Of a stretch of DNA of 64,000 nucleotides, positions 48,362 through 59,028 are shown piece by piece. Made by a program: the position numbers and the translations under genes. The notes beneath the pieces are model-generated. The model did no database searches. It worked only from the letters and a program-made list of their open reading frames with translations, and was not told the DNA's origin. Each line of letters begins with the position of its first letter. Position 1 is the stretch's first letter. The DNA is from Nomascus leucogenys (lineage: Eukaryota; Chordata; Mammalia; Primates; Hylobatidae), in contig NC_044391.1 of NCBI RefSeq assembly GCF_006542625.1, positions 8,687,001-8,751,000 on the forward strand, in the 5' to 3' direction.

Positions 48362-48510
48362 CCTTTGTACAGGTGAGGCAACTGAGACCCAGAGAGATTA
48401 AGTAATTCACCCGGAGTCATCCAGGCCAAGTAACCATCGATGATGGGATTGAAATACATGTCTATCTGAATGCAGAGACAGATCATAACCTCTACTGGGT
48501 TGCCTTGTAT
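48222..48510 (-). mobile_element. MIR, antisense, with internal ATT expansion
   Basis: Reverse-complement MIR: 'actaagtgccaggcactgtg', then 'caggtgaggcaactgagacc' and 'ccatcgatgatgggattgaa'. The usual 'tattattatcc' has grown into an ATT array at 48326-48360. Confidence 0.9.
48326..48360 (+). repeat. (ATT)n microsatellite inside MIR
   Basis: About 11 pure ATT units. Likely polymorphic. Confidence 0.95.
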
Positions 48511-48861
48511 ATCATACCATTTAGAAACTAGCATGGCACTTTGAGTCAGCTGTCCCACAGGCAGAGTTTGTATTTCATCTGGTTGGGCCAAATCTCCACC
48601 TTATCCTAACCAGGTTGTGTGGGCTGCTTTAGCTGCTCTTGCTCAGATGGCTATGAACTTGAGGCTTAGTGTCCTTAATCGCTACTTGGGTTGGGGAGGG
48701 CATTGATATAAGAATGCTCAAAGACTAAGCCACTGTCTGTGGGATGGAAACTCCAACTGCTGAACTGAATCAGATCTGCCAGTATCTTTAGAAGAAACAT
48801 GAAAGTGTAGCAGAGCTATAGCTCTTCCCATATTTCCAAAGCATTCACCCTTCCTGTGTAG
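48511..48861. other. unique sequence, no gene seen
   Basis: Flanks the left arm of the inverted duplication. The left outer breakpoint is at 48861/48862, where CTGTGTAG meets GTAGACACG. Confidence 0.5.
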
Positions 48862-49222
48862 GTAGACACGAAAGTTTTCATTTGCAAGTAACTTCTACTC
48901 TTTCTTCAGGGCTTTCTCTGGCTCCTGAAGCCAACTCAGCTTGGAGGGAGAGAGGGAGTAGACCAGAAGTGTTGGGGAGTTGAAACCCAGGAGATGTCCA
49001 TCAATGATTGGCAAGAGTTTGTAGATTAATACCCTAGCTTAGTTTCTATCAAACTGTAGCATGCTTAAGAATCTTGAAAAGTTGTTTAAAAATTAGTAGG
49101 TTGGAGGTGAGGCCCAGAGTTTGCATTTCTTTTTTTTTTTCTTTTGACCTTTATTTTAGATTCAGGGAGTACACATGCAAGGCTATTACATGGGTAAATT
49201 GTGTGTCGCTGGGGTTTGGTGT
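48862..49222 (-). repeat. inverted duplication, left (derived) arm
   Basis: Reverse complement of 50093-50455. Reading base by base I find three substitutions (one near 49175; two adjacent near 48993-48994) and a T11 against A13 length difference, about 99% identity. It contains unique DNA, a MER5A piece (about 49040-49130) and an L1 3' end (49131-49222). The L1 stops abruptly at 49222, at a hairpin. Confidence 0.97.
49131..49222 (-). mobile_element. L1 3' terminus carried in left arm
   Basis: T11 tail then the reverse complement of the last ~80 bases of an L1P 3' UTR. It was brought here by the inverted duplication and not by its own insertion, as the same L1 with the same tail junction sits at 49812-50186. 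Confidence 0.92.
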
Positions 49223-49246
49223 TCTTTCTCACTAGAGAAAGAACAC
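49219..49246. repeat. perfect 12-bp hairpin at the breakpoint
   Basis: GTGTTCTTTCTC (49219-49230), loop ACTA, GAGAAAGAACAC (49235-49246). Four bases of the left stem are the end of the duplicated arm. Confidence 0.95.
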
Positions 49247-49756
49247 AGTATCTTTTTCTCAAATAAGGGCCCTGGCAATTCCTCCAGGGAAGAATGCCAG
49301 CTATGCTGTCATCTGCAAACACTTTAAGATCAATACACTCTCTCAACCTGGACTACCTCATGCCCAGTGATACTTTTCTGGAAGGGATCCATGAGAGTGA
49401 CCTCAAGTCAGCCAAAGTCTTGAGGCTGGAGGACTGGAGACAATCCCGCTGTCTGGGTAGGGCTTTCCATTCTAGAAGCTGGTATGGTCATCTGCTCAGG
49501 TTGGTCTCTACCAGAAGAAGACACTGAGACAAGCATGAGAGTGTTTGTAGTTAAGTAGTTTGTGTAAATGCTGATGCCAGAGAGCATTGATAGAAAAGTA
49601 GCGAAGTCAGAAAGAAAACCAAAGGAGATAATAAAGTGTTTATTATTAAACAGTTTACATTTATCAACAACTGGAGCTCAATCCTGCTAAGGAACCTACA
49701 GCGTACCCTATACTTCATATTTATCCCAAATGGGAGGCAACAGGGCCTTGCTACTC
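49247..49756. other. unique spacer of the inverted duplication
   Basis: About 500 bp of balanced composition without known repeats. The frames at 49294-49527 (+) and 49086-49346 (-) have no recognisable domain. Confidence 0.5.
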
Positions 49757-50277
49757 AAAATGTGGTTTGAAGGTTAGCATCATTTGGAAGCTTATTAGAA
49801 GTACAAATTCTGACTACACAGCCACAAAAAAACAATGAAATCCTGTCCACTGCAGCAACATGCAGTTGACATGCTGCAGCTAGAGGCCATCATCCTAAAC
49901 GCATTAACAAAGGAATAGAAAACTACATACTGCATGTTGTCACTGATGAGTGGGAGCTAAACATTGAGCACACATAGAAAGACAAGAACAGGCACTGGGG
50001 CCTACTAGAAGCAGGAGGGTGGAAGTGGAGTGAGGATTTAAAAACTAACTGCAGGGTACTATGCTCACTACCTGGGTGACAGGATCATTCGTACACCAAA
50101 CCCCAGCGACACACAATTTACCCATGTAATAGCCTTGCACGTGTACTCCCTGAATCTAAAATAAAGGTCAAAAGAAAAAAAAAAAAAGAAATGCAAACTC
50201 TGGGCCTCACCTCCAACCTACTAATTTTTAAACAACTTTTCAAGATTCTTAAGCATGCTACAGTTTGATAGAAACTA
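49757..50277 (-). mobile_element. MER5A split by L1
   Basis: Left piece 49757-49811 ('gctactcaaaatgtggtttg', 'cttattagaagtacaaattc') and right piece 50202-50277 ('gggcctcacctccaacctac' to 'gctacagtttgatagaaac') form one antisense MER5A interrupted by the L1 at 49812. Confidence 0.88.
49812..50186 (+). mobile_element. short L1P 3' end in MER5A
   Basis: About 375 bp: 'cagccacaaaaaaacaatga' to 'tactccctgaatctaaaat' and an A13 tail. Flanked by AGAAGTACAAATTCT (49797-49811) and AGAAATGCAAACTCT (50187-50201), a 15-bp target duplication with three differences. Confidence 0.92.
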
Positions 50278-50455
50278 AGCTAGGGTATTAATCTACAAAC
50301 TCTTGCCAATCATTGATGGACACATCCTGGGTTTCAACTCCCCAACACTTCTGGTCTACTCCCTCTCTCCCTCCAAGCTGAGTTGGCTTCAGGAGCCAGA
50401 GAAAGCCCTGAAGAAAGAGTAGAAGTTACTTGCAAATGAAAACTTTCGTGTCTAC
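50093..50455 (+). repeat. inverted duplication, right (source) arm
   Basis: Holds the L1 3' end, its right target duplication, the MER5A right part and unique DNA. It is continuous with intact repeats on both sides, so it is the ancestral copy. Confidence 0.97.
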
Positions 50456-51884
50456 TAAACTTGATATGAACCAAGATTGCCCAGTATTCTGGGATAGATT
50501 TTTTTTCTGAAGGGTAAAAAAAAGAGAGATTCAAATTTTCAACTCTAAGAAATCTATCACACTTCCGAGGATCCCTTAGGGATAAGGGTTAGGGAGTAGT
50601 TAGTCACCTGCATGCTTTCACTCTGAATTCCTGCCCCCAGCTGAATTCCTTTAATGTTTTCTCTCTACCAGATCCTAAAGTTTTCTCTGGTTCTCATTAA
50701 CCCCGAATTTAAACATGGCTCCTCCTGCTTCACTTCCCACAGCATTACTCCCATAATGCTGTTGGGTATGTTAGACCTTTCCTGAAGGTCTGAGGTTAAA
50801 GGATGGAGGTTACCTAGAGAACACTTAAAATTCAGTCTAAGATACTAAATACTATCACTGTGCTACTAAGAATTAGTATCACAGTCACTAAGTTTTGGCA
50901 TCCATTTCTGTTGCCAAGCTTCCCATACTGGTGGCTACTTCTCACATGAGCCCCAAGTCCTGTTATATTTTCTCATCTTGTTTTATTTTTCTTCACAGTT
51001 CAAGCTGCCCCCTACCAGCACCCCCCTGTATGGCTGCACAGGCTGTAGACTGTGCAACTATGGGGGGCACTATTTACCATAGACTGCGATGAAAATAGCA
51101 TCCCCTGGAGTTTATGCAACTTGATAGCTCTCTGTTCTCAACCCCAAAAGACTTAGACCTCACTCTCATAAAACCAGTGGAAGATGGAATTTTCTATTAT
51201 TTTATTATACATAGCAAGTAAACATCATTTTCTTTCAATCTGTATTTTCTAGAAGTGCCCCAAGAATCCCACATCAGTATAACCGAAAGTGTCATTAATG
51301 TATTTTTTCCCCAAAACAAAATAGCAGTTTTCTTTCTGTGAAGAATTCTGTCTTCCTTTTAAGCTCAAATTGCATCCAGCTTCTAAAATTGCAATTTCTC
51401 TGCTCATACCTTCTGTTTAGCCCAGTGAAGGATGACACAGGTTCTATCTAGGCCTTAATCAAACAAATCACTGTGAGGACTTCTGTCTTAGCTGTGACCC
51501 TGGGCCCTTTGGGAATTCCCGTCCCCCCTAGGCCCTTCTGGAGCCAGCTTTTTATCTTGATATTTTTCTGCTTTCAAGGCAGGCTTGGAAAACCTTTCAA
51601 TTAAAGATGTCATGTTGGCCTTAATGGAAGCCGCTCTTCATACCTTTCATTCCCCTAAATAGGCTGTTTTCCATTGGCAGTGATTCATAGAAGCCACAGA
51701 AGAGTTTGAGATTTAAGTCATTCTCAACCAGTTACAGACCCTAGGAGCAGTTACAGACATTAGGTGACAGAGTTGAATTTCAAAATCCATAGCCTACACT
51801 CATGCTAGTAATGGTGAGAAGTGTAAACATAGGAATAAGAGCCAAGGCAATTATCTCGGAGGAACCTAAATATAGTTACCATCT
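50456..51884. other. unique sequence, no gene seen
   Basis: About 1.4 kb with above-average GC near 50600-51120 and 51480-51560. A 7-bp stem TGCACAG/CTGTGCA lies near 51034-51055. The frame at 50895-51092 shows no known domain. No CpG island. Confidence 0.5.
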
Positions 51885-52040
51885 CTGTAACCTTTGCATA
51901 ATTGTTTTTTCAGCCTTCTTCTCTGTAAAATGGGGATGGTAATCCCTATGTTATAGGCCTGTTAAAAAGATTAAACAAACGAATGTCTGTAAAGTTCTTA
52001 GCATGGGGTCTGACAATAATAAGATATCACAAAAAAACTA
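51885..52040 (+). mobile_element. MIR, sense
   Basis: 'ctctgtaaaatggggatggt' core, 'aagattaaacaaacgaatg' and 'gttcttagcatggggtctga' end. Confidence 0.82.
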
Positions 52041-52361
52041 TTGTCATCAAACCTCTAAGTCTGTGCCTCTGAGGGATGTGGTATCCTGATATAGGTTGGT
52101 AGTCTTCCTAAGTAAGTTGAATTTCAGGCAGCAGAGGAAAAGTCCAGTGAAGGAGAACTCAAAGATTCTAAATGGATGTCCATAGCACACCCCTTTTGGC
52201 AGAACAGTGACTCAAGACTGTAATAAGCAGAAATTAAGGGAACATCTTCCTCTGGAGCTCCTAGGAGACTTGAAACCAGTGGCAGAGTCTCAGGCCCTGT
52301 GGGATATTACATTACCACAAATCTAGCCATAGCCTACTGTTACCACTTTTGGTAGGAGCCA
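52041..52361. other. unique sequence, no gene seen
   Basis: Nothing recognised. Confidence 0.5.
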
Positions 52362-52465
52362 GCTGTACTATTATTATTATGAGGAAACTATAGCTATTAA
52401 AGGGTTGAGCTGGTAATGAAACCCAAATAATCCAACTTTAGAACCTGTGCTCTTTACCACTGTTT
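52362..52465 (-). mobile_element. MIR, antisense
   Basis: ATTATTATTATGAGGAAACT through 'ctgtgctctttaccactg' is the 5' part of MIR in reverse complement. Confidence 0.78.
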
Positions 52466-53249
52466 TTTTTTTTGTCTCCTTAAATATGTACGTGTGTGTG
52501 TACCTATTATGCACATAAATACAAAATTATATATATTAATATATAGTGTATATGATAATATAGAATATCATATATAAAGTTTCAAATTGCCTTAAATATA
52601 TTTCCCTGTGAAACTGATAGTTATAAGTTTAGAACATATTTTTTTCTTGCATTTGAACAATGTTCATGTATACTTTGGTCTCACAAATGAAACCTGTTTG
52701 TCATTGTGCTTCCTAAACTTGAATATTTTATGGATCCTGTTGAAAGACATTCTCTGGGACCCTTAGTATTGACATAAATAATTTTTTGTTGTAATGTCAC
52801 TCTAAAATGTACAAATATATAATCAGGTATAAATGTATTATGCTTGTAGCTCCTAAAATTATTTAAAAACAAATTTTGAAACTACAAAAGCAATGGCATT
52901 CAAATTAATGACACAAGTTTCATGTGACAATGATGTTTGCTGGAACGAAATTGCTACTTGAGAAATCAATATGGTGTAGAGTTATAAAAAACAGGATCTT
53001 TAGAGTTCAGCATGACAGAAGTACCATGTACCATGTGATGAAAACTTTTGCTTTTTTTTTTTTCCTGTTGAAATTGCTATGAAACCATTCACATGATGGG
53101 CAGAAACAACCTTTGCTCTTGGTGTGAATGCAACATTTATATACTCAGTGTCTGCCTTTGTTTGTTCCTCCAAAATAATGGTACTTGGTACAAATTGATT
53201 ATAAATGTGACTTTTCAGTATTTGATCAGAGTGGGGGATAATAAGGGAG
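52466..53249. other. AT-rich unique sequence, no gene seen
   Basis: Includes an A/T tract with TATA units at 52520-52575 and the 10-base GTGTGTGTAC run before it. No repeat family identified. Confidence 0.5.
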
Positions 53250-54385
53250 TCATGCAGATGACACTAACCAGCTTTTCTTCTGCTATCTGCATTCTGTCCC
53301 TAAGGGATCTCATCTGGTGTCCTGGCTTTAAAAAACATTCACTTGCTGACAACTCTCGAATTTGTATCTATGGCGTGTATTGCTCCTCTGAACTTCAGAT
53401 TTGTGTATCTAACTGCCTAATAAACATTTCGGCTTAGATTTCTAAATCTAACAGTTTACAAGTCCCAAACAAATCTTCTGGCCCCCTGACCTGCTCCAAA
53501 CCTGCTTGTCCTGTATTCGTCTCCATTTCCCAGAAGGGCAACTCCACTCTTCCTGTCATACAAGCCCCAAACCTTAGTCACCCTTTACTTTTCTCTTTTT
53601 CTCACATTTTAAATCCAGTCACCCTGAAAATCCTGTTGGCCTAAAAATATATCCAGAACCTGAATACTTCTGCCTGCCTCCATTGCTGGCTCCCACACCC
53701 AAGGCACCATCATTTCTTGCCTGGATGATGGCAGTAACCACCTCATTTGTCTCTTTGTTTTCACCCTGGCATTCCCAATCATGTAGTGCAAATACAGTAT
53801 TTTACATAGCAATCAGAGTGATGCTTTAAAAGTAAAACACCTAATAGGTTACTACAGCATTCATAGTCTTCAACCCTCTAAAGGGCCCATTTGAGAGTAA
53901 AAACCAAAACTCTTACCATGTCCGACAAGGCTCTGCCACTGTTCTTTACTCAGTTGATTCCAGACTTACTTTTCTTCAAACACACAAGCATCTACTTTTT
54001 GTAGGCTTTGCACTGCTTTTCCCTCTGCTGGGAATCCTGTTTCCTCAGATGGTCACCTGGTTTGCACCTCCTGGCCTCTGCTTAGATGTCACTTTATCAG
54101 TGAGGCCTTCCCTGACAATCCTATTAAAAAAACTCTGATCCCAGCATACTTCTTCCTCATCACTTTCTCACCTGCTTTATGTTTTTTTTTTTTCCATGGT
54201 GCGCCTATCACCATGTATTAGTATACACATATAAATGTATATGTATTTCAATTGTTTATTACCTGTCTGTTTCTACTAGGGAATATAAGTTCCATGAATG
54301 CAGAAACTTAGTTTTTTTCAGTATCTAAAATAGTGCTTGTCACTTATTACATGTAATAAACATTTGTTGAATGAATCAATGAATG
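53250..54385 (+). mobile_element. L2 3' portion, sense
   Basis: About 1.1 kb of LINE-2. It begins around the RT active-site box (decayed), with 'gaacttcagatttgtgtatc', 'gcaccatcatttcttgcctg', 'aggccttccctgacaatcct', 'aataagttccatgaatgcag'-like and the terminal 'aacatttgttgaatgaatc'. The 114-codon frame at 53093-53437 overlaps its start and is not a gene. Confidence 0.85.
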
Positions 54386-55088
54386 CTTACTTTTTAAAAC
54401 TTATCAGCAGAATAAAAACACAAAAGGAGGTATTATTAGGGAGAGGTTGCAAATCTGAGGGTAAAAATTTCATACCAGCGTGTAACACCAAGGAATGTAC
54501 TATGAGTACAACTTAGATTTTGTAAAATGTTAGAAATCTTTTTACTGCCGACTTTCATTTTTATCAACCTAACATCTTTTGAATTTTACAGTTGAACATA
54601 ACTTCTAACTTCTCCTAAATATTTGCATGTATATTTACAGCTTATTTAAAAGGTAACCATGGCTAATTGTGTGACCACCAACACCATGCTGGGGTGTTAA
54701 TATAGTTCAGATTGTCTGAGAGAAAGGTGCTTTGTAAATGAGTCACTCCCCTGATTTTCACTTGAAATTCATCCAATTATTGACAGCACTTAGTTTGTAA
54801 CACTTTCTGGACTCAGAAGAGAGGGAAGTTTGCTGAGCTGAAACCCTGATATGCAGTGGAGATTTACATTCAGAGGGAAACAGTGTCTGTTGAACTGTGT
54901 AACAGCTATCCATGTAGGAAACTCGAACAGTGTCCAAAGAACACACATAATTGTGGTGATTAAGCCAGTAAGCTGGTGACACGAGGAAAGAAAGTACAAA
55001 TTGAAGTTTCAGCAACAGGTGTAAGGCATGTGGTCTATCCTTTCCTGGTAGTCTTAGGAAAGTAATAAGATAGCTTAATTACATGATT
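54386..55088. other. unique sequence, no gene seen
   Basis: Two overlapping minus-strand frames (54758-55015, 54790-54999) have no recognisable domain. Confidence 0.5.
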
Positions 55089-55103
55089 AAAATACTCAAA
55101 GTC

Positions 55104-55385
55104 GGCCGGGCGCCGTGGCTCCCGCTTGTAATCCCAGCACTTAGGGAGGCCGAGGCGGGCGGATCACGAGGTCAGGAGATCGAGACCACGGTGAAACCCC
55201 GTCTCTCCTAAAAATACAAAAAATTAGCCGGGCGTGGTGGCGGGCGCCTGTAGTCCCAGCTACTCGGAGAGGTTGAGGCAGGAGAATGGCGTGAACCCGG
55301 GAGGCGGAGCTTGCAGTGGGCCGAGATCGCGCCACTGCACTCCAGCCTGGGTGACAGAGCGAGACTCCGTCTCAAAAAAAAAAAA
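55104..55385 (+). mobile_element. AluY with AluYd-type deletion
   Basis: Young-looking full-length AluY: CpG-rich, GAGACC-ACGGTG deletion, CGCTTGTAATCC-type variant, CTCGGAGAGG insertion. Exact 15-bp duplications AAAATACTCAAAGTC lie at 55089-55103 and 55386-55400. Confidence 0.95.
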
Positions 55386-55499
55386 AAAATACTCAAAGTC
55401 CAGCTGCAACTCATAGTTTCTGCCTGTGCTTGCTTGCTTTTTTCTTATTAGAAGTGTTGAGATCTTTAGATTGTTATGGTTTACCTTTCTGTTGTCCTC

Positions 55500-55793
55500 T
55501 TTTTTTTTTTTTTTTAAAGACTGAGTCTCGCTCTGTTGCCAGACTGGAGTGCAGTGGTGCGATCTCAGCTCACTGCAACCTTCGCCTCCCAGGTTCAAGT
55601 GATTCTCCTGCCTCAGCCTCCTGAGTAGTTGGGATTACAGGCACACACCACCACGCCCAGCTAATTTTTGTATTTTTAGTAGAGATGGGGCTTCACCATG
55701 TTGGCCAGGATGGTCTCAATCTCCTGACCTTGTGATCTGCCCGCCTTGGCCCCCCAAAATGCTGGGATTACAGGCGTGAGCCACTGCACCCAT
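55500..55793 (-). mobile_element. AluS-like, antisense
   Basis: Full-length antisense Alu, T16 tail. It lies 114 bp from the sense AluY, tails facing, forming an inverted pair. Confidence 0.94.
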
Positions 55794-56212
55794 CCTCTGT
55801 TGGCTTCTATTTTTTAGCTTTTACATTTAAGTACTGTTAATATGAAATTAATCCAAGCTTGTCTTCACATTCTGCTGTTTTTTCCCCCAGTGTAAATTAA
55901 TGACTTACTCAAAACAATTTTTAAGTCATTAGCTAAAATGTGTACACATCTTAATACTATATAACAGTGTGTTCATAAATGCACAGTGTCTTATATACAC
56001 TTATTATCATGTATGCGATATATTTGTTTGTACTTCAAGAACATTATGAAAATAAGGGATGAAACCATGATTTGATTTGCATGCATAAGAAAAAAGAGTC
56101 TCTTTGTTTAAACAGAAAATTGAGTCGTATTAAAGCCATACTTCAGCATTGTAGGAAGCATCCTGTTATAAGCACGTCTTTCTTTTCCTTCCTCCCTTTC
56201 TTCCTTCCTGTT
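55794..56212. other. unique sequence with TTCC tract
   Basis: No gene seen. A short CTTCC-rich pyrimidine run lies at 56178-56210. Confidence 0.5.
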
Positions 56213-56265
56213 TCAATAGATATTAATTGAGTACCCACTATGTGCCAGGCAATAAAGTACACACT
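56213..56265 (-). mobile_element. MIR 3' fragment, antisense
   Basis: 'attgagtacccactatgtgc' followed by 'caggcaat' is the MIR 3' terminus in reverse complement. Confidence 0.72.
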
Positions 56266-57104
56266 CAGTTTGGCGTTGGTATGAATGCTAATTTAGCAAT
56301 CCTAGGCTATCCTGGAGTGGCATCTTGAATGTACTCAGTTGGAGTGAGCTTGCATTTGGTTTTTCAGTTGGGCATGGGAAAGACGAGGCCCATTTCCCTG
56401 GATTTGGAATCTGGTGGTTTTGCATTTGTCAGGGCAAGCTGCTGTGTTTATTCTCTAAGAGAGTCTCACTTACCTGTTAGTTTGGCTTCAAAAACTTTTA
56501 GCAACCTGAACTTTAATTTTCTGTTATGTGAACACACACACCACACACACATGCTATCTATCTATATATCTATCTATTATCTGTCAATCTATCAATCTAT
56601 CACTCTATCTGTCTATCTATCTATCTATCTCTGCAAAGTCTTATGGCTTATTTTTCTTCCTAAGTTCTAGACTTGTTTTATTTTTTCTTCTTATTTTTCC
56701 TCTGAGTTCCCTGTTTCAGTTAAAAGTTTGCATTATATATTGTAGCAAATTGTTTTTGAGGAAATGTACTATATTTATTCAATACAAAAAGATAAATGCG
56801 TACATGTCTAGAGGATTGAGAAGATAGATACTTTGAAAACTGCCCTAAGATTGAATGTAATAGGAAGATGAAATGTTTTTAAAAGAAATTAAATAGATTA
56901 ACTAACTTATTTCCCACAGACCATTAGCCAGACAGAAAATGATAAGAAAGTCAATGCTTACCTGATCACCTATTTCAATATCTAGAGGGAGGCCAGAGGT
57001 TTCACATCTTATTACCAGTCTTTCCTAATATTATTCCTTTATATCCTTTACTTTTCCATTGATTACTCATAGGGGAGATGGCTACCTGAGAGAGCTCTCT
57101 ATTT
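56266..57104. other. unique sequence with microsatellite, no gene seen
   Basis: The frames at 56329-56670 and 56528-56827 run through the microsatellite and are not genes. Confidence 0.5.
56533..56632 (+). repeat. compound (AC)n-(TCTA)n microsatellite
   Basis: AC units, then TCTA/TCTG/TCAA tetranucleotides for about 75 bases, ending in four pure TCTA units. Likely polymorphic. Confidence 0.95.
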
Positions 57105-57301
57105 GAAAATGTGTTTATTAAAAAAAAAAAAAACAAACAAACAAAAAAAAACACCTAATGCTAAATGACGAGTTAATGGGTGCAGGAAATCAACATGGCA
57201 CATGGATACATATGTAACAAACCTGCACATTGTGCACATGTACCCTAAAACCCTAAAGTATAATAATAAAAAAAAAAAAAAAAAAAGAAAATGTGTTTAT
57301 T
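57105..57301 (+). mobile_element. very short L1PA insertion with TSDs
   Basis: Exact 15-bp duplications GAAAATGTGTTTATT at 57105-57119 and 57287-57301. Between them lie a 32-base A-rich segment (57120-57151), about 115 bp of L1PA 3' UTR ('tgacgagttaatgggtgcag' to 'aaagtataataat') and an A tail of about 18. Confidence 0.95.
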
Positions 57302-58715
57302 TCAATAAGAACAAAAGTATCTGGACATTTTTGTGTAGGATATTAGACAAAATATTTTTATGAAAGACCTTAAAGTCTGAACTTCGTATGGGTTTTCCAC
57401 AGTACAGAAAGAAGGTGGAGTTTTTGGCTGAAGCTGACCTGTATTTAAGTTGACGTTGAGTGCTGTATTACTTCTGTTTTGAATCCTTCTTCAAGACTTG
57501 TCCATCATAGTCAATCCCAAAGCTCAGAGTTTCTAAAAAGGATTTTAGGCTGTTAAAAAATACATTGTATGGTAACACTTAACAGTTTTTGAGAAAAATG
57601 ATACATGTGAGATATGATGGATTTTAGAAATTATAACAGCACCCTCTGGTTAGTGTTCCTTTACTACTTCTGTTATAAATCAAGAGTTTGCAATTTTGAC
57701 AGCTAATCTTTTTTTCTGTCAGCAAAAACTTGACTCAGCCTCTTAACTATAAGCTCTTAAGATATTGATATATATTTTCCTTGGAATTATAGTTTGAGCC
57801 TCTGAATTTTTGTGTCTTTTGGGCTGTTATACCCTGTGATGAACAGAATAGGACTTTATTCCTTTACAGCTGGATTAAAGATATAACTTCAGATACTTAT
57901 TTAAAAATTAGCATTGTTTCCATAATAAGCAAAATAGTATTGTTAATTCATAGCACAGGCATTATTTGAAAACAAACTAATGATGAAACTAAGATTTTTA
58001 ACATAAATCTGCAGTATGGTATGTGTTCTACTGTCCTTATTCCAGCTGTTGAGGATTTGAAGTGAGAACGGGCCAATTTTAGCATGTGTTGGAACCATCC
58101 ATTTGTCTATTTGACAAAGATCTTAGAATCTTCCAGTTGAAAAGGTCTTTGGAGACCATCTACTTCAACTCCCTTAATTTACAGTTGAAGGGATCTGTGG
58201 AGAAAGTTACTCCCCAACTATTATGTTAATAAGTACAACATTGTTACTCAGTTCATTGCCAGACAAACCTTTGTTAGGAATATAACAGTTCCACAAATAG
58301 CCAACAAATAGTTGGCAAACTTTATATTTTTATTTGTAGGCAGCTCATCAGATTCAGGAAATAATTTTCCCCAGGAGTGCTCTGACTTTAACACATGGAA
58401 CTTGTTTTCACTGAGAGAACAACTGAAATTCTTTCAGAAGAGATGTTTTAGAATCTCTGTTACAATAAAACACAGTATAATGCTACATGCACTAGAATGT
58501 AGTGAGGTCCAACTTTCATTTTGATTCCATTGTTTATTTGAATGCTCCCTTCCTCCTCTGGTTTTGTTTCCTTGTCTCCATGTTTCCAAAAGGAGTTCTT
58601 ATCTTGGACAACCTATTTCATCTTTAAAATAGAAGTAATATCATCACATCTTCCTAGATCTTTGGGGCTAAACCCAGAAATTCTCGTGACTTTCTTACTA
58701 CTCAAGACAGTCTTA

Positions 58716-58718
<3 letters not shown>
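57302..58718. other. mostly unique sequence, no gene seen
   Basis: 58130-58215 ('cttagaatcttccagttgaa', 'ggagaccatctacttcaact') resembles the conserved tail of an ancient amniote interspersed repeat, but I cannot assign a family. Frames at 58312-58524 lack a known domain. Confidence 0.45.
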
Positions 58719-58747
<29 letters not shown>

Positions 58748-59028
58748 GAGATGGAGTTTCGCTCTTGTTGCCCAGGCTGGAGTGCAATGGCTCGATCTCA
58801 GCTCACTGCAACCTCCACCTCCCAGGTTCAAGTGATTCTCCTGGCTCAGCCTCCTAAGTAGCTGGGATTATAGGCACGGGCCACCATGCTTGGCTAATTT
58901 TGTATTTTTAGTAGAGATGGGGTTTCTCCATGTTGGTTAGGCTGGTCTTGAACTCCTGACCTCAGGTGATCCGCCTGCCTCAGCCTCCCAAATTCCTGGG
59001 ATTACAGGTGTGATCCACCATGCCCAGC
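58719..59028 (-). mobile_element. AluS-like, antisense
   Basis: Full-length with a T29 tail at 58719-58747. Confidence 0.95.

Noticed and set aside
49294..49527. 77-codon frame in the spacer of the inverted duplication as a novel gene
   Set aside because: No start context, partner exon or domain; kept only as spacer.
48862..50455. inverted duplication explained as two L1 insertions in opposite directions
   Set aside because: Arms share about 270 bp of non-L1 DNA and the same L1/MER5A junction, which independent insertions would not.
53093..53437. 114-codon open frame with several cysteines
   Set aside because: It runs into an L2 fossil; no domain, promoter or splice context.
56533..56632. 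tetranucleotide array as a CRISPR-like or spaced repeat
   Set aside because: It is a plain compound microsatellite without unique spacers.
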